Shown piece by piece: positions 23,880 through 33,049 of a stretch of DNA of 51,870 nucleotides (positions within the stretch are counted from its first letter, which is position 1; every line of letters starts with the position of its first letter). Location: NCBI GenBank assembly GCA_048359995.1, contig DBGCPK010000022.1:1-51870 (forward strand), written 5' to 3'. Source of the DNA: UBA3210 sp048359995 (GTDB lineage: Bacteria > Bacillota_I > Bacilli_A > RFN20 > CAG-449). Below the pieces are notes generated by a model. The model saw only the letters and a program-made list of their open reading frames with translations. It did not search any database and was not told where the DNA came from. The translations under genes were made by a program, and so were the position numbers.

Positions 23880-25082
23880 TTAGGCTTCGAGGATCGAAAC
23901 GACGTCGCGGGCGATCATCACTTCTTCGTCTGTCGGAATCACGACGACGCGAATCCGGCTTTCAGGAGTGGAAATGCAGCCTTCTTTTCCTTTTATCGTC
24001 GTCTCGTTGGCTTTTTCGTCGATGTCCAAGCCGAGCGCGTTCCGGCATTTTTCCAAAATCTTTTTTCGGAAGAACGGAGAATTTTCTCCGATGCCTGCGG
24101 AGAAGACGATCAGGTCGCACCCGCCTAAACGGACATAATATTGACCGATGTAATCGGCGATTCTACGAGCGAACATTTCGGCGGCGAGCAAGGCTCTTTC
24201 GTTGCCGGAATTGACGTTTTTCTCGATGTCGCGCGTGTCGTTGCTGATACCGGAGATTCCCAACAGGCCGGATTTATGATTGAATTCGTGATTGATCGTT
24301 TCGATGCTCTTTCCGGTTTGCGAGGCGATGTAAGGGATCACGGAAGGATCGATGTCTCCGGTTCGGGTTCCCATCATCACTCCGGCAAGCGGGGTAAGAC
24401 CCATCGAAGTCGCCACGCAGCGGCCGTTTTCGATCGCGCAGAGCGAACTTCCGGACCCGATATGGCAGGAGATGATCTTGCTTTTGTTCGGCTCGAGGTA
24501 TTTTTTTGCCTTTTGCGAAAGGTAGAGATGCGAAGTGCCGTGCGCGCCGTACCGACGCACTTTGTAATCGGTATAGTAATCGTACGGACAGGCGTACATA
24601 TAATCTTCCGGAGCCATCGTTTGATGGAAAGCGGTATCGAATACGGCGACGTGACGGACGTTCGGAAGAACTTTTTTGAACGCGCGGTAACAGATCAAAT
24701 GCGCGCCGTTGTGAAGCGGTGCGAGAGGAATCAGACTTTCGATCTTGGCCTCCACTTCCGGCGTAAGTTCTTCCGAGTGCGAGAAATAGGCGCCTCCTTG
24801 AACGATGCGGTTTCCGAATCCCTTGATCTCTTCGAGATTTTCGACGATTCCGCTTTCGACCAATGCGTTTAGGAGCATTTGTACGGCGACAGAGTGATCG
24901 GGAATCGGGCGCACCAAATCCACGTATTTCTCGTCGGTATTTCCTTTTTTGATGATAAATTTAGCGTCCTCGTGTCCGATTTTATCGGCGATTCCGGAAC
25001 AAATGACTTTTTCCTCCGGCATATCGTAAAGCTTGAATTTCAGCGAAGACGATCCGGCGTTGATGGCCATGATTTTTGACAT
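23880..25082 (-). CDS. ackA: Acetate kinase
   Basis: 400 residues, standard size. Interconverts acetyl phosphate + ADP and acetate + ATP. ASKHA motifs: AINAGSSSLKFKLYD at the N-terminus, GNRIVQGGAYF (substrate Arg region), AVFDTAFHQTM (catalytic Asp), RRYGAHGTSHLYLS, CHIGSGSSLCAI, MGTRTGDIDPSVI and VFSAGIGENSPFFR. Strong ribosome site GAGGAGG. No pta is next to it. Divergent from the glycogen operon. Confidence 0.97.
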   Translation of the reverse strand: MSKIMAINAGSSSLKFKLYDMPEEKVICSGIADKIGHEDAKFIIKKGNTDEKYVDLVRPIPDHSVAVQMLLNALVESGIVENLEEIKGFGNRIVQGGAYFSHSEELTPEVEAKIESLIPLAPLHNGAHLICYRAFKKVLPNVRHVAVFDTAFHQTMAPEDYMYACPYDYYTDYKVRRYGAHGTSHLYLSQKAKKYLEPNKSKIISCHIGSGSSLCAIENGRCVATSMGLTPLAGVMMGTRTGDIDPSVIPYIASQTGKSIETINHEFNHKSGLLGISGISNDTRDIEKNVNSGNERALLAAEMFARRIADYIGQYYVRLGGCDLIVFSAGIGENSPFFRKKILEKCRNALGLDIDEKANETTIKGKEGCISTPESRIRVVVIPTDEEVMIARDVVSILEA

Positions 25083-25107
25083 TTAGTTATCCTCCTCAAT
25101 CTTTATT

Positions 25108-25136
25108 ATCATACTTTAATCGCGTTTCAATATCAA
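25108..25136 (-). promoter_or_regulatory. Sigma-A type promoter of ackA
   Basis: On the minus strand, TTGATA (25136-25131), 17-base spacer, TATGAT (25113-25108). Confidence 0.75.
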
Positions 25137-25205
25137 CAAAAGGAAACGATTTTGACCGCGGAGAAGTATATTTTTTCTCGTTTTATTTCATAATAACGGT
25201 GGATT

Positions 25206-25264
25206 TGTACAATTTTTGGCTTTCTTACATTTTTATGTACAATAAAAAAAAATTTTGTTATGAT
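25206..25264 (+). promoter_or_regulatory. glg promoter with TGTACAAT direct repeats
   Basis: Extended -10 TG-T-TATGAT (25256-25264). Upstream, two TGTACAAT copies (25206-25213 and 25236-25243) are 30 bp apart; the second overlaps the -35 position, so they may be regulator sites. Confidence 0.5.
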
Positions 25265-25294
25265 AAATTCAGTAAGTTAGTAGGAGGAAGATTT

Positions 25295-27148
25295 ATGGCA
25301 TATGGTATGCTTTATGACTTCTTGTTCGGCCAGTCTCACGAAGCATATGATTATTTCGGCGCGCATTTTACTAAAATCAACGGCGAAGACGGAGTGATGT
25401 TCCGCGTTTACGCGCCGATGGCAAAAGAGATTTCCGTCATCGGCGATTTCAATTCGTGGGATCCGCGCGTTCACGTGATGAGCAAAGTCGAGGACAGCGG
25501 AGTTTTCGAAGTTTTCGTTCCCGGAGTCGGCCAGTATCAGTCGTATAAATATCATATTCTCGGGTGCAACAACGCCTATTTCGACAAAGCCGATCCGTTT
25601 GCTTTTTTTTCCGAGTATAAACCGGGAAGCTGTTCGCGAACCTTCGAGATCAACGGTTTTGTCTGGCACGATCGGGATTTCCTGAAAGCGCGTGACAGAA
25701 ACTTCGATCGTCCGGTTTCGATCTACGAGATGCACTTGGGCTCGTGGTTAGGCATGAAAGACGGGAGATACCTCTCTTACGAAGAGGTCGCCGACTACCT
25801 GATCGAATACGTGCGTGAACACGGTTATACGCATGTCGAAATCATGCCGATCACGCAGTATCCTTTTGACGGGTCGTGGGGATATCAGGCTACCGGGTTT
25901 TTCAGCGTCGATTCGCGTTACGGGAATCCGTTTCAGTTGATGTCCTTCGTCGATCGCCTGCATCAGGCCGGTATCGGCGTCATTCTCGATTTCGTCGTCG
26001 TTCATTTCGCTACCGACGAATTCGGCCTTTGCAAGTTCGACGGTTCGAACGTTTACGAAGGACAGGGCGACAACGAGCGGTCGCAATGGGGTTCTTACCT
26101 CTTCGATTTAGGCAAAGATCCGGTTCGCTCCTTTTTGATCTCGTCGGTCAATTTCTTCGTCTCGTATTTTCACTTCGACGGAATCCGTTTCGATGCGATC
26201 AGCAACGTGATCTACTATCACGGCGATTCAACGCGTGGGGAAAACCGCGGAGCGATCGAGTTCATCAAGCGGATGAACGGAAAGATTCACTTGTACCATC
26301 CGGACGTGATGTTGATTGCCGAAGATTCTTCGGCGTATTCCGGCGTGACCAAACCTCTGGAATTCGGCGGACTCGGTTTCGATTACAAATGGGATCTGGG
26401 TTGGATGAACGATACCTTGAAATATTACGGCAAAGATCCGATTTACCGGAAATACCACCATCACCAACTGACTTTTTCGATGGCCTATTTCTATTCGGAT
26501 AACTTCATGTTGCCGCTTTCGCACGACGAAGTGGTTCACGGAAAAGGGACGATCATCAACAAGATGTGGGGAAATTACGATCAAAAATTCGCGCAAGTGC
26601 GGAATCTGTATACCTATCAATGGGCGCATCCGGGAAAGAAACTGAATTTCATGGGCAACGAATTGGCCTCTTTCGACGAATGGAACGAGACGAAATCTCT
26701 GCCGTGGAATCTGAAAACCTATCCGAGTCACGATTCCGTTTCCCGCCTCGTCCGCGACCTCAACCTGATCTACCGAAGCGAGAGGGTGATGCACTTCGAG
26801 GAGCACAATCCCGTGCATTTCCAGTGGCTCATGGCGGACAACATCGACCAGTCGATCTATTGTTTCAAACGGACGGTCGACGACGAAACGTTGGTTTTCG
26901 TCTTCAATATGACGCCATACTATTACGATCAGTACGATATCGGCGTCGACGATCCGGGCGAGTACACCGAGATTTTCAATTCGGACAAGGACGTCTACGG
27001 AGGATACAATCAGTACAACGGACTTCCATTGAAAGCTTACGAAGGGCTTTGCTTCAATCATCGTTACAAAATCACAATCAAACTGGCTTCTTTCGGTGCG
27101 ATCATTTTCAAATGGAAAAAAGAACCGGAACAGTCGGAAACAAAGTAA
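25295..27148 (+). CDS. glgB: 1,4-alpha-glucan branching enzyme
   Basis: 617 residues from the ATG at 25295, set by AGGAGGAAG; the longer open frame upstream is the promoter region. Introduces alpha-1,6 branches in glycogen. An N-terminal CBM48-like domain (YFGAHF ... RVYAPMAKEISVIGDFNSWDP) is followed by the GH13 barrel: region I DFVVVHF (unusual V for N before H), region II GIRFDAIS with the nucleophile Asp, region III IAEDSS with the acid Glu, and region IV LSHDEVVHG. The C-terminal all-beta domain follows. Slightly short for GlgB because it lacks the extra N-terminal domain. 18 bases before glgP. Confidence 0.95.
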   Translation: MAYGMLYDFLFGQSHEAYDYFGAHFTKINGEDGVMFRVYAPMAKEISVIGDFNSWDPRVHVMSKVEDSGVFEVFVPGVGQYQSYKYHILGCNNAYFDKADPFAFFSEYKPGSCSRTFEINGFVWHDRDFLKARDRNFDRPVSIYEMHLGSWLGMKDGRYLSYEEVADYLIEYVREHGYTHVEIMPITQYPFDGSWGYQATGFFSVDSRYGNPFQLMSFVDRLHQAGIGVILDFVVVHFATDEFGLCKFDGSNVYEGQGDNERSQWGSYLFDLGKDPVRSFLISSVNFFVSYFHFDGIRFDAISNVIYYHGDSTRGENRGAIEFIKRMNGKIHLYHPDVMLIAEDSSAYSGVTKPLEFGGLGFDYKWDLGWMNDTLKYYGKDPIYRKYHHHQLTFSMAYFYSDNFMLPLSHDEVVHGKGTIINKMWGNYDQKFAQVRNLYTYQWAHPGKKLNFMGNELASFDEWNETKSLPWNLKTYPSHDSVSRLVRDLNLIYRSERVMHFEEHNPVHFQWLMADNIDQSIYCFKRTVDDETLVFVFNMTPYYYDQYDIGVDDPGEYTEIFNSDKDVYGGYNQYNGLPLKAYEGLCFNHRYKITIKLASFGAIIFKWKKEPEQSETK

Positions 27149-27166
27149 AAAGTTAGGAGATAGAGA

Positions 27167-29572
27167 ATGTTTACAAACAAAGAAACTTTCAAAAAAGAAT
27201 TCGAAACGCGCTGCGTCATCAAATACGGCGTAGACAGAACGCGTTGCCACATCACGGAACTTTACGACGTTCTGGGGACGATGGTGCGCGACTATTGCGC
27301 GATGGATTGGAAAAGTTCGAAAGATTACGTCAATTCGCATCACGAAAAGCAATTGGTGTATTTTTCGATGGAATTTTTGATCGGACGGCTATTGGTCAAC
27401 AATATGCAGAATCTCGGTATATACCAAGTGGCAAAAGAGGGTCTCGCCGAGATGGGAATCGACATTCATCAACTGGAAGATCAGGAAACCGACGCCGGTT
27501 TGGGTAACGGCGGCTTAGGTCGTCTGGCGGCTTGCTTTTTGGATTCGATCGCTTCGTTAGGCTATCCGGGACACGGAAACTGCATCCGTTACGAATACGG
27601 CTTTTTCAAGCAGAGAATCGTCGACGGAAAGCAGATCGAAGTTCCGGATCAATGGTTGCAGAACAGCAACGTTTGGGAAATCAAAAAGCCGAAACACGCG
27701 GTCGACGTCAAATTCTACGGTCGCGCGGAAACCTATCAGGATGTCGACGGCTGTATTCGCAGCCGAACGGTCGACGCGATGACGGTCAAAGCGGTACCTT
27801 ACGACGTGCCGGTGATCGGCTATCGGAACAAGGTCGTCAATACTTTGCGCTTATGGTCGGCGGAACCGAGCGAAGAAAATCTTCCTTCCAATCAATCCTT
27901 TTCGGATTATTTGACCGCGCTGAAAGAACTCTGCCACGGCCTCTATCCGGACGATTCGACCGAACACGGTCGGATTCTCCGTCTAAGGCAACAGTATTTT
28001 TTGGTTTCCGCAGGCCTGCAATCGATGGTGCGCGGACATAAGAGAAGAGAAGGGCGCCTTGACAATATTTGCGAAAAGTTCGTCTTTCAACTCAACGACA
28101 CGCACCCGATTTTGGCGATTCCGGAGATCATGCGCATTCTGATGGACGAAAACGGGTTCGGCTGGGATGACGCTTGGTATCAGGTCACGCACATGATGGC
28201 TTATACCAACCACACGATAATGCCGGAAGCGTTGGAGAAGTGGCCGGTCAGTTACGTTTCCAACCTTCTGCCGCGAATATACATGATCATCGAGGAGATC
28301 AACCGCCGTTTGATTTTGGATTTGAGGGCGAAAGGTTACGACGACAAATTCATCGAATCGGTCAAGATCATCAAAGACGGAATGATTCATATGACCAGTT
28401 TGGGAATTCACGCTTGTTTCAGCGTCAACGGTGTGGCCAAATTGCACACGAAAATCTGCTGCGAATCGACGTTTAAGGATTTCTATGCGCTTTATCCGGA
28501 GAAATTCAATAACAAGACCAACGGCATTACGCATCGGCGCTGGTTCCTCAACGCCAATCCGGAATATGCCGGATTGGTGAGCAGATTGATCGGAGACGAG
28601 TGGATTCTTCATCCGGAAAAATTGGATTCTTTGATGCAATTTGTCGATCGTCCGGAAGTGCAGGACGAGTTTTTGAAAATCAAACGCGACAACAAGATCC
28701 GCTTGGCGGAGTATATTCGGAAGCACAACGGGCTTGAAGTGGACGTCGATTCGGTATTCGACGTGCAGATCAAACGCCTGCACGCCTACAAACGGCAGCT
28801 GCTCAATATTTTCCGCATCATCTATTTTTATCAGAAAATGAAATCGGATTCGTCGTTCAGGATTCTTCCGCATACGTACGTTTTCGGCGCGAAAGCGGCG
28901 CCGAGTTATTATTTGGCAAAGAAGATCATCGAATTGATCAACGCCGTCGCACGCGTTGTCAATGCTGATCCGGAAATTTCGAAGTATATGAAAGTCGTTT
29001 TCATCGAAAACTACGGAGTTTCTTCGGCAGAAATCATAATTCCTGCCGCGGACGTCAGCGAACAGATTTCCACCGCCGGAAAAGAGGCCTCGGGAACTTC
29101 CAATATGAAATTCATGATCAACGGTGCGTTGACTTTGGGAACGCTGGACGGCGCGAACGTGGAAATCGATCAACTGGTCGGAAAGGAGAACGAAGAGATT
29201 TTCGGAATGAAAACCGACGAGTTGGAAGTTATACGTAGAGAGGGAAGTTACTCGCCGTGGGATGTCTATCACCACCATTCTGAAATCAAGGCGGTGATGG
29301 ATTCCCTGATCAATGGCACTTGGAGTCCGAATTTTGACGATTTCCGCGTGATTTTCGACGAAGTGATGTATAGAAACGACGAGTATTTCATCTTAAAAGA
29401 TTTCGATATGTACATTGAGGCTTCGCTTAAAATGGATCGCCGATACACCGATAAGAAAGGTTGGGCGAAATCGGCGCTGATCAATACGGCGAAATCGGGA
29501 TTCTTTTCCAGCGATCGGACGATCGAGCAATACGTCGAAGACATCTGGCATCTGAAAAGAATCGGAGAATGA
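27167..29572 (+). CDS. glgP: Glycogen/alpha-glucan phosphorylase
   Basis: 801 residues, the expected length. Releases glucose-1-phosphate from alpha-1,4 glucan ends. Seen: GLGNGGLGRLAACFLDS at the N-terminal active-site glycine loop, NDTHPILAIPEIMRI, GITHRRWF, RLHAYKRQLLNI, and the PLP-binding lysine region EASGTSNMKFMINGALTLGTLDGANVEI. Ribosome site AGGAGATAGAG. It forms a two-gene unit with glgB; synthesis genes (glgA, glgC, glgD) are not here. Confidence 0.97.
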   Translation: MFTNKETFKKEFETRCVIKYGVDRTRCHITELYDVLGTMVRDYCAMDWKSSKDYVNSHHEKQLVYFSMEFLIGRLLVNNMQNLGIYQVAKEGLAEMGIDIHQLEDQETDAGLGNGGLGRLAACFLDSIASLGYPGHGNCIRYEYGFFKQRIVDGKQIEVPDQWLQNSNVWEIKKPKHAVDVKFYGRAETYQDVDGCIRSRTVDAMTVKAVPYDVPVIGYRNKVVNTLRLWSAEPSEENLPSNQSFSDYLTALKELCHGLYPDDSTEHGRILRLRQQYFLVSAGLQSMVRGHKRREGRLDNICEKFVFQLNDTHPILAIPEIMRILMDENGFGWDDAWYQVTHMMAYTNHTIMPEALEKWPVSYVSNLLPRIYMIIEEINRRLILDLRAKGYDDKFIESVKIIKDGMIHMTSLGIHACFSVNGVAKLHTKICCESTFKDFYALYPEKFNNKTNGITHRRWFLNANPEYAGLVSRLIGDEWILHPEKLDSLMQFVDRPEVQDEFLKIKRDNKIRLAEYIRKHNGLEVDVDSVFDVQIKRLHAYKRQLLNIFRIIYFYQKMKSDSSFRILPHTYVFGAKAAPSYYLAKKIIELINAVARVVNADPEISKYMKVVFIENYGVSSAEIIIPAADVSEQISTAGKEASGTSNMKFMINGALTLGTLDGANVEIDQLVGKENEEIFGMKTDELEVIRREGSYSPWDVYHHHSEIKAVMDSLINGTWSPNFDDFRVIFDEVMYRNDEYFILKDFDMYIEASLKMDRRYTDKKGWAKSALINTAKSGFFSSDRTIEQYVEDIWHLKRIGE

Positions 29573-29579
29573 AAGCGAG

Positions 29580-29605
29580 AAGAATGGGGAAACTCATTCT
29601 TTTTT
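29580..29605 (+). terminator. Intrinsic terminator of glgBP
   Basis: 9-bp stem AAGAATGGG / CTCATTCTT (one G-U), GAAA loop, T-run. Confidence 0.85.
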
Positions 29606-29637
29606 GATATTTTCGTTTCTTTTTGATAAAATTAAAC

Positions 29638-29643
29638 TATAAT
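29638..29643 (+). promoter_or_regulatory. -10 box before the CvpA-like gene
   Basis: TATAAT at 29638-29643 in an AT-rich stretch; no good -35 at the right distance. Confidence 0.45.
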
Positions 29644-29667
29644 GTAATCAATAAAAAGGTGGGAGAT

Positions 29668-30396
29668 ATGACTTTTGTATTCGACTGGTTCAGTATAGCA
29701 TTAGTGGCGGTGGTGGTAATTTTCTGCTTCGTCGGATTATTTCGCGGCTTCTTTGCCACGCTGATAACTTTTTTCAAGTCGGTCATCACGATCGGAGGCG
29801 CGATTCTCCTTTGCAAACCGATCGCTGCCGGATTGCTTCATACCGGAATCGGAGACGCGATCGTTTCTCCGATCGATTCGTGGCTTCTTTCCGTCAATTC
29901 GCAAGCCTTCGGCATGACGATTACCGCGGAGACGGAAGCGTCTACCATCGTTTCTTCTTTGAACGAAACGGGAATTCCGTCTTTCTTTGCGAATCCGATC
30001 GCGAGTACCGCATTGACTATGGCGGACGGGGAAATGACCTTGTCGTTGGCCGTCAGTCAGGCGATGACCTACTATATTTTGGTCGCTATCGCTTTCCTCG
30101 CCGTCTTGTTGGTCTTGAATCTGCTGATGCTGATTTTGAGAAAATTGACGAGCAGAATCAATAAAATTCCCGTTGCCGGCGCGATCAATCGGATTTTTGG
30201 GTTGCTTCTCGGCTTGGCATACGGTTTTATCATCGTCTCCTTGATAACATACGCGACCTCTTGGTTACTCAATATCAAAGAGGTAAACGATTATTTGGGT
30301 AACTTGATCGGAATCGGAAACGATTCGGTGACGAGCATCGCCAAGTGGCTGATTGAAAACAATTTTATCAAAAAACTGATCGAACTTTACCTGTGA
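29668..30396 (+). CDS. CvpA family membrane protein
   Basis: 242 residues from the ATG at 29668, set by AAGGTGGGAGAT. Four hydrophobic helices are seen: residues about 8-28, 33-55, 125-150 and 180-205. The N-terminal pattern W-F-S-I-A-L-V-A-V-V-V-I-F-C-F-V-G-L-F-R-G-F-F fits the CvpA/colicin V production family (PF02674), as does the later K-I-P-V-A-G-A-I-N-R-I-F-G-L-L-L-G segment. The role in Gram-positives is not settled; in B. subtilis the homologue yshB sits by rnhC and mutS2. Its 3' end overlaps the convergent DUF523 gene by ten bases. Confidence 0.82.
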   Translation: MTFVFDWFSIALVAVVVIFCFVGLFRGFFATLITFFKSVITIGGAILLCKPIAAGLLHTGIGDAIVSPIDSWLLSVNSQAFGMTITAETEASTIVSSLNETGIPSFFANPIASTALTMADGEMTLSLAVSQAMTYYILVAIAFLAVLLVLNLLMLILRKLTSRINKIPVAGAINRIFGLLLGLAYGFIIVSLITYATSWLLNIKEVNDYLGNLIGIGNDSVTSIAKWLIENNFIKKLIELYL

Positions 30397-30839
30397 TCAT
30401 CGAATCGGGCTATTTTTTCTTCGATTTCTTCGTCGGAAAAAACTTCGATGCCGTTTTCTTTGAGAAGGCGCGCGGCGATGCCCATACCTTCGATCGTCTT
30501 TCTTTGAAATTGACCGTCGTAAACCCGATGCACGCCGCAGGAAGGGGAACGCTCTTTCAATATCGCGTAACGAACCTGAAACTTTTCGGCGATCCGAAGG
30601 GCTTCTTTTGCGCCTTCGATATAGCGGTCGGTGACGTCGAGGAAAATCTGATTGTAAACGCGATCCCCGACGATTTCCGAGGGAATTCGCGGCGTCGGCA
30701 GACCGCCGAACACTTCGGGACAGATCGGAATCAATTCGTACTTTTCCGAAAGAGCGGCGATCTTTTCGCTGTAATTGCTTCTCCCGTTCCATTTGCAGTT
30801 TTTTCCCAGCAGGCAATAGCTGATCAGAATTTTTTCCAT
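30387..30839 (-). CDS. DUF523 / TudS-like protein
   Basis: 150 residues from the ATG at 30839 (GGAGAAAGATT upstream). Family strings: ISYCLLGKNCKWNG at the N-terminus, ICPEVFGGLPTPRIPSEI and LKERSPSCG. DUF523 includes a characterised 2-thiouracil desulfurase (TudS) that uses a [4Fe-4S] cluster held by three cysteines; C9, C40 and C101 here are in the matching motifs. Activity on thiolated bases is possible but inferred from the family. Divergent from the YgjP-like gene, convergent with the CvpA-like gene. Confidence 0.85.
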   Translation of the reverse strand: MEKILISYCLLGKNCKWNGRSNYSEKIAALSEKYELIPICPEVFGGLPTPRIPSEIVGDRVYNQIFLDVTDRYIEGAKEALRIAEKFQVRYAILKERSPSCGVHRVYDGQFQRKTIEGMGIAARLLKENGIEVFSDEEIEEKIARFDDHR

Positions 30840-30853
30840 AATCTTTCTCCGAA

Positions 30854-30881
30854 TTTGATTTTTCTTTTCTCTTACTATAAT
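30854..30881 (+). promoter_or_regulatory. Promoter before the YgjP-like gene
   Basis: TTTGAT (30854-30859), 16-base spacer, TATAAT (30876-30881). Confidence 0.6.
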
Positions 30882-30905
30882 ATAGTTACGGGCGCGGTGA
30901 TTCAA

Positions 30906-31553
30906 ATGGAAAAAACGGAAATAGTTTCTCTTTACGGAAAAAAGGTCGTTCTGAATATCAAAACGTCCGATCGTCCCGCTAGAAAAATCAACATCGCGGG
31001 AGGACATCTCTATTTGACCTTGAAAAAAGGGTATTCCTTGAAAGCGACGACGGAAATGCTGACGAAGGTATTCGACGAAAAGAAGATCGACCGATTGCAT
31101 TCTTCGCCGTTTGTAACCGACGCATATGTCGATATTTTGGGGGTTCGGAGGCGTTTGGTCAATCTTTCTTTGGGGCAGAAGCGCATTTCCAAAGAGGACT
31201 TTGTCGTCGTCGACGAGGAGGATTTGGATCGGAAGATCAAGTCGTTGGCATTGGATATTCTTCGATCGCGCGTCGAAAAGCATCGCAAGCGCATGAATAT
31301 CCCCGTGGGTTACGATGTCAAAATCACGAATATGCGCGCGTGCATGGGAAAGAATTATTATGTAAAGCACCTGCTGACTTTCGACCGGATTTTGATTCAT
31401 TTTTCGACGGAGATCATCGATTCGGTCGTGATACACGAGTTGACGCACCATTTCGTGCAGAATCATTCCGACGAATTCTACCGGATTCTCTTGACGTATT
31501 GTCCGGATTATCGACGGTTAAGAGAGAAACTGATCTACGGAGAAAGAGTATGA
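30906..31553 (+). CDS. YgjP-like metallopeptidase-domain protein (DUF45)
   Basis: 215 residues from the ATG at 30906 (GGTGAT upstream, a motif also used by murC). The N-terminal half is beta-rich (INIAGGHLYLTLKKGYS). The C-terminal half carries the zinc site H-E-L-T-H-H at about residues 177-182 plus a following N-H-S-D-E-F-Y motif with the third His. This is the DUF45/YgjP family of HExxH gluzincin-like proteins; substrate unknown. The stop overlaps the next start (ATGA). Confidence 0.88.
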   Translation: MEKTEIVSLYGKKVVLNIKTSDRPARKINIAGGHLYLTLKKGYSLKATTEMLTKVFDEKKIDRLHSSPFVTDAYVDILGVRRRLVNLSLGQKRISKEDFVVVDEEDLDRKIKSLALDILRSRVEKHRKRMNIPVGYDVKITNMRACMGKNYYVKHLLTFDRILIHFSTEIIDSVVIHELTHHFVQNHSDEFYRILLTYCPDYRRLREKLIYGERV

Positions 31554-32269
31554 TAAAGAGGATAACGAGTTTGCAGAATCCTTTGTTCAAGGAACTTCTG
31601 AGGTTACGAAAAAGCGCTTCTTGCCGCGAAAAAAATCAGATTGTCATCGAAGGCGAGGATTTGGTGGAAATGGCGCACGAAACCCGTCAATTGGAGAAGA
31701 TCGTCGCTTTGCAAGAGCAGTCTCGGTACGGAGATGTCGATCAAATTCTCGTCAACGAGGCGATGATGGAACGGCTGTCGAACAACCGATCGCCTTCGAA
31801 GATGATCGGAATCGCGCATTTGAACGAAGGAAAAGAAATCGGCACGCGAGTCGTCGTTCTCGATAACGTGCAGGATCCCGGAAACGTAGGGACGATTATC
31901 CGCACGGCGTTGAGTTTTTCCTATACTTCCGTCATTCTTCTTCCGCATTGCGCGTCGAAATTCAACGAAAAAGTGATTCAATCGAGCAAAGGGGCGATTT
32001 TCAAAATTCCGGTTTTCGAAAACGTCGGTCTTGACGAACTGAAAGAAAAAGGATTGACGATCGCTTCGACTTCTTTGAAAGGTGCGATGGATTACCGGAA
32101 CGCGGAAATCGAAGAGCCGTTCGCGCTGGTTTTCGGCAACGAAGGTCAAGGAATTTCGCTGAATACATTGAAAAACAGCAGTCTTTTGATTAAAATAGAA
32201 ATGCGAAATATGGATTCGTTGAATGTCGCCGTTGCCGCGGGAATTCTGATGAACCATTATCGGAAGTAA
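31550..32269 (+). CDS. TrmH/SpoU family RNA 2'-O-methyltransferase
   Basis: 239 residues. A short N-terminal substrate-binding domain (ITSLQNPLFKELLRLRKS) precedes a trefoil-knot SPOUT domain. Motif 1 is LDNVQDPGNVGTIIRTALSF, motif 2 is ALVFGNEGQGIS, and motif 3 is IEMRNMDSLNVAVAAGILM. Methylates a ribose in rRNA or tRNA; the exact nucleotide cannot be told. Translation coupled to the gene before by an ATGA overlap. Confidence 0.93.
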   Translation: MIKRITSLQNPLFKELLRLRKSASCREKNQIVIEGEDLVEMAHETRQLEKIVALQEQSRYGDVDQILVNEAMMERLSNNRSPSKMIGIAHLNEGKEIGTRVVVLDNVQDPGNVGTIIRTALSFSYTSVILLPHCASKFNEKVIQSSKGAIFKIPVFENVGLDELKEKGLTIASTSLKGAMDYRNAEIEEPFALVFGNEGQGISLNTLKNSSLLIKIEMRNMDSLNVAVAAGILMNHYRK

Positions 32270-32271
32270 AG

Positions 32272-32985
32272 ATGAAAACAGTAATTATTTGCACGCACGG
32301 GCTGATCAAGGACGCCCCCCACGACTTTGACGAATTCAAAAAGTACATCGACGAGAACTATAACGACTATGAGGTGCGCCTTTTGATGCTTTACGATATT
32401 TCCGATAAACGGACGTATAAGTACAAGCGGATGGCGTCGTTGCTCGACGCGACGATTGCCGATTACGAAAGTCGGGGATACCGAATCATCTTGGTCGGTT
32501 ATTCTTTTTCCTGCGGACTCTGTGCGAAGATGACGAAAAAGCATTCGATCGACCGTCTGGTGATCGTTTCGCCGACGTTGCACATCCTCACGCAAAGCGG
32601 AATCCGTTATTACATCAACATGTTCTTCAAAGCGGTTCGAATGCGGATGAAAGCCAGCGTCAACAAGAAGCGGAAGCAGAGTTTGAAGAAAAAGAATTCT
32701 TTTTATCTCGTCAATCTGCTTTTCTCCTGCTTCTACGTTCTGCATCGGACGAGGCGTTCTTTCCGCCTCATTCACCAGCCTTTGATGCTGATGTTCGGAG
32801 AAAAGGACGAAATCACCAAACCCAAATACCTGTGCGATATTTTGAAAGAAGCGGAACGCTCTCCATTCGTCGATATGCGTTACTACAAAGGAGCGAATCA
32901 CACGTTCATCATGTCCCGTTCGATCGATAAGTCGAGGTATTATTCGGATATCGTCGCCTTTTCTTCCGGCATTCCGGTTTCCTGA
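32272..32985 (+). CDS. Alpha/beta hydrolase-like protein
   Basis: 237 residues starting two bases after the previous stop. Alpha/beta hydrolase marks: oxyanion-side ICTHGL near residue 7, nucleophile elbow G-Y-S-F-S (Ser near residue 82), an acid in FGEKDEI near residue 182, and a His in GANHTF near residue 207. A lysine/arginine-rich, aromatic stretch (about residues 118-160) forms a cap that may touch the membrane. Substrate unknown. Confidence 0.8.
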   Translation: MKTVIICTHGLIKDAPHDFDEFKKYIDENYNDYEVRLLMLYDISDKRTYKYKRMASLLDATIADYESRGYRIILVGYSFSCGLCAKMTKKHSIDRLVIVSPTLHILTQSGIRYYINMFFKAVRMRMKASVNKKRKQSLKKKNSFYLVNLLFSCFYVLHRTRRSFRLIHQPLMLMFGEKDEITKPKYLCDILKEAERSPFVDMRYYKGANHTFIMSRSIDKSRYYSDIVAFSSGIPVS

Positions 32986-33014
32986 GGATATTTTTCGGAG
33001 GAGACAGAAAGTCT

Positions 33015-33043
33015 TTGATTTTTATCCGAGGATTGTATAGAAT
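33015..33043 (+). promoter_or_regulatory. Promoter of the ileS T-box transcript
   Basis: TTGATT (33015-33020), 17-base spacer, TAGAAT (33038-33043). Confidence 0.65.
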
Positions 33044-33049
33044 AACTTT

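Noticed and set aside
25076..25294. N-terminal extension of glgB
   Set aside because: The region holds divergent promoters; AGGAGGAAG fixes the start at 25295.
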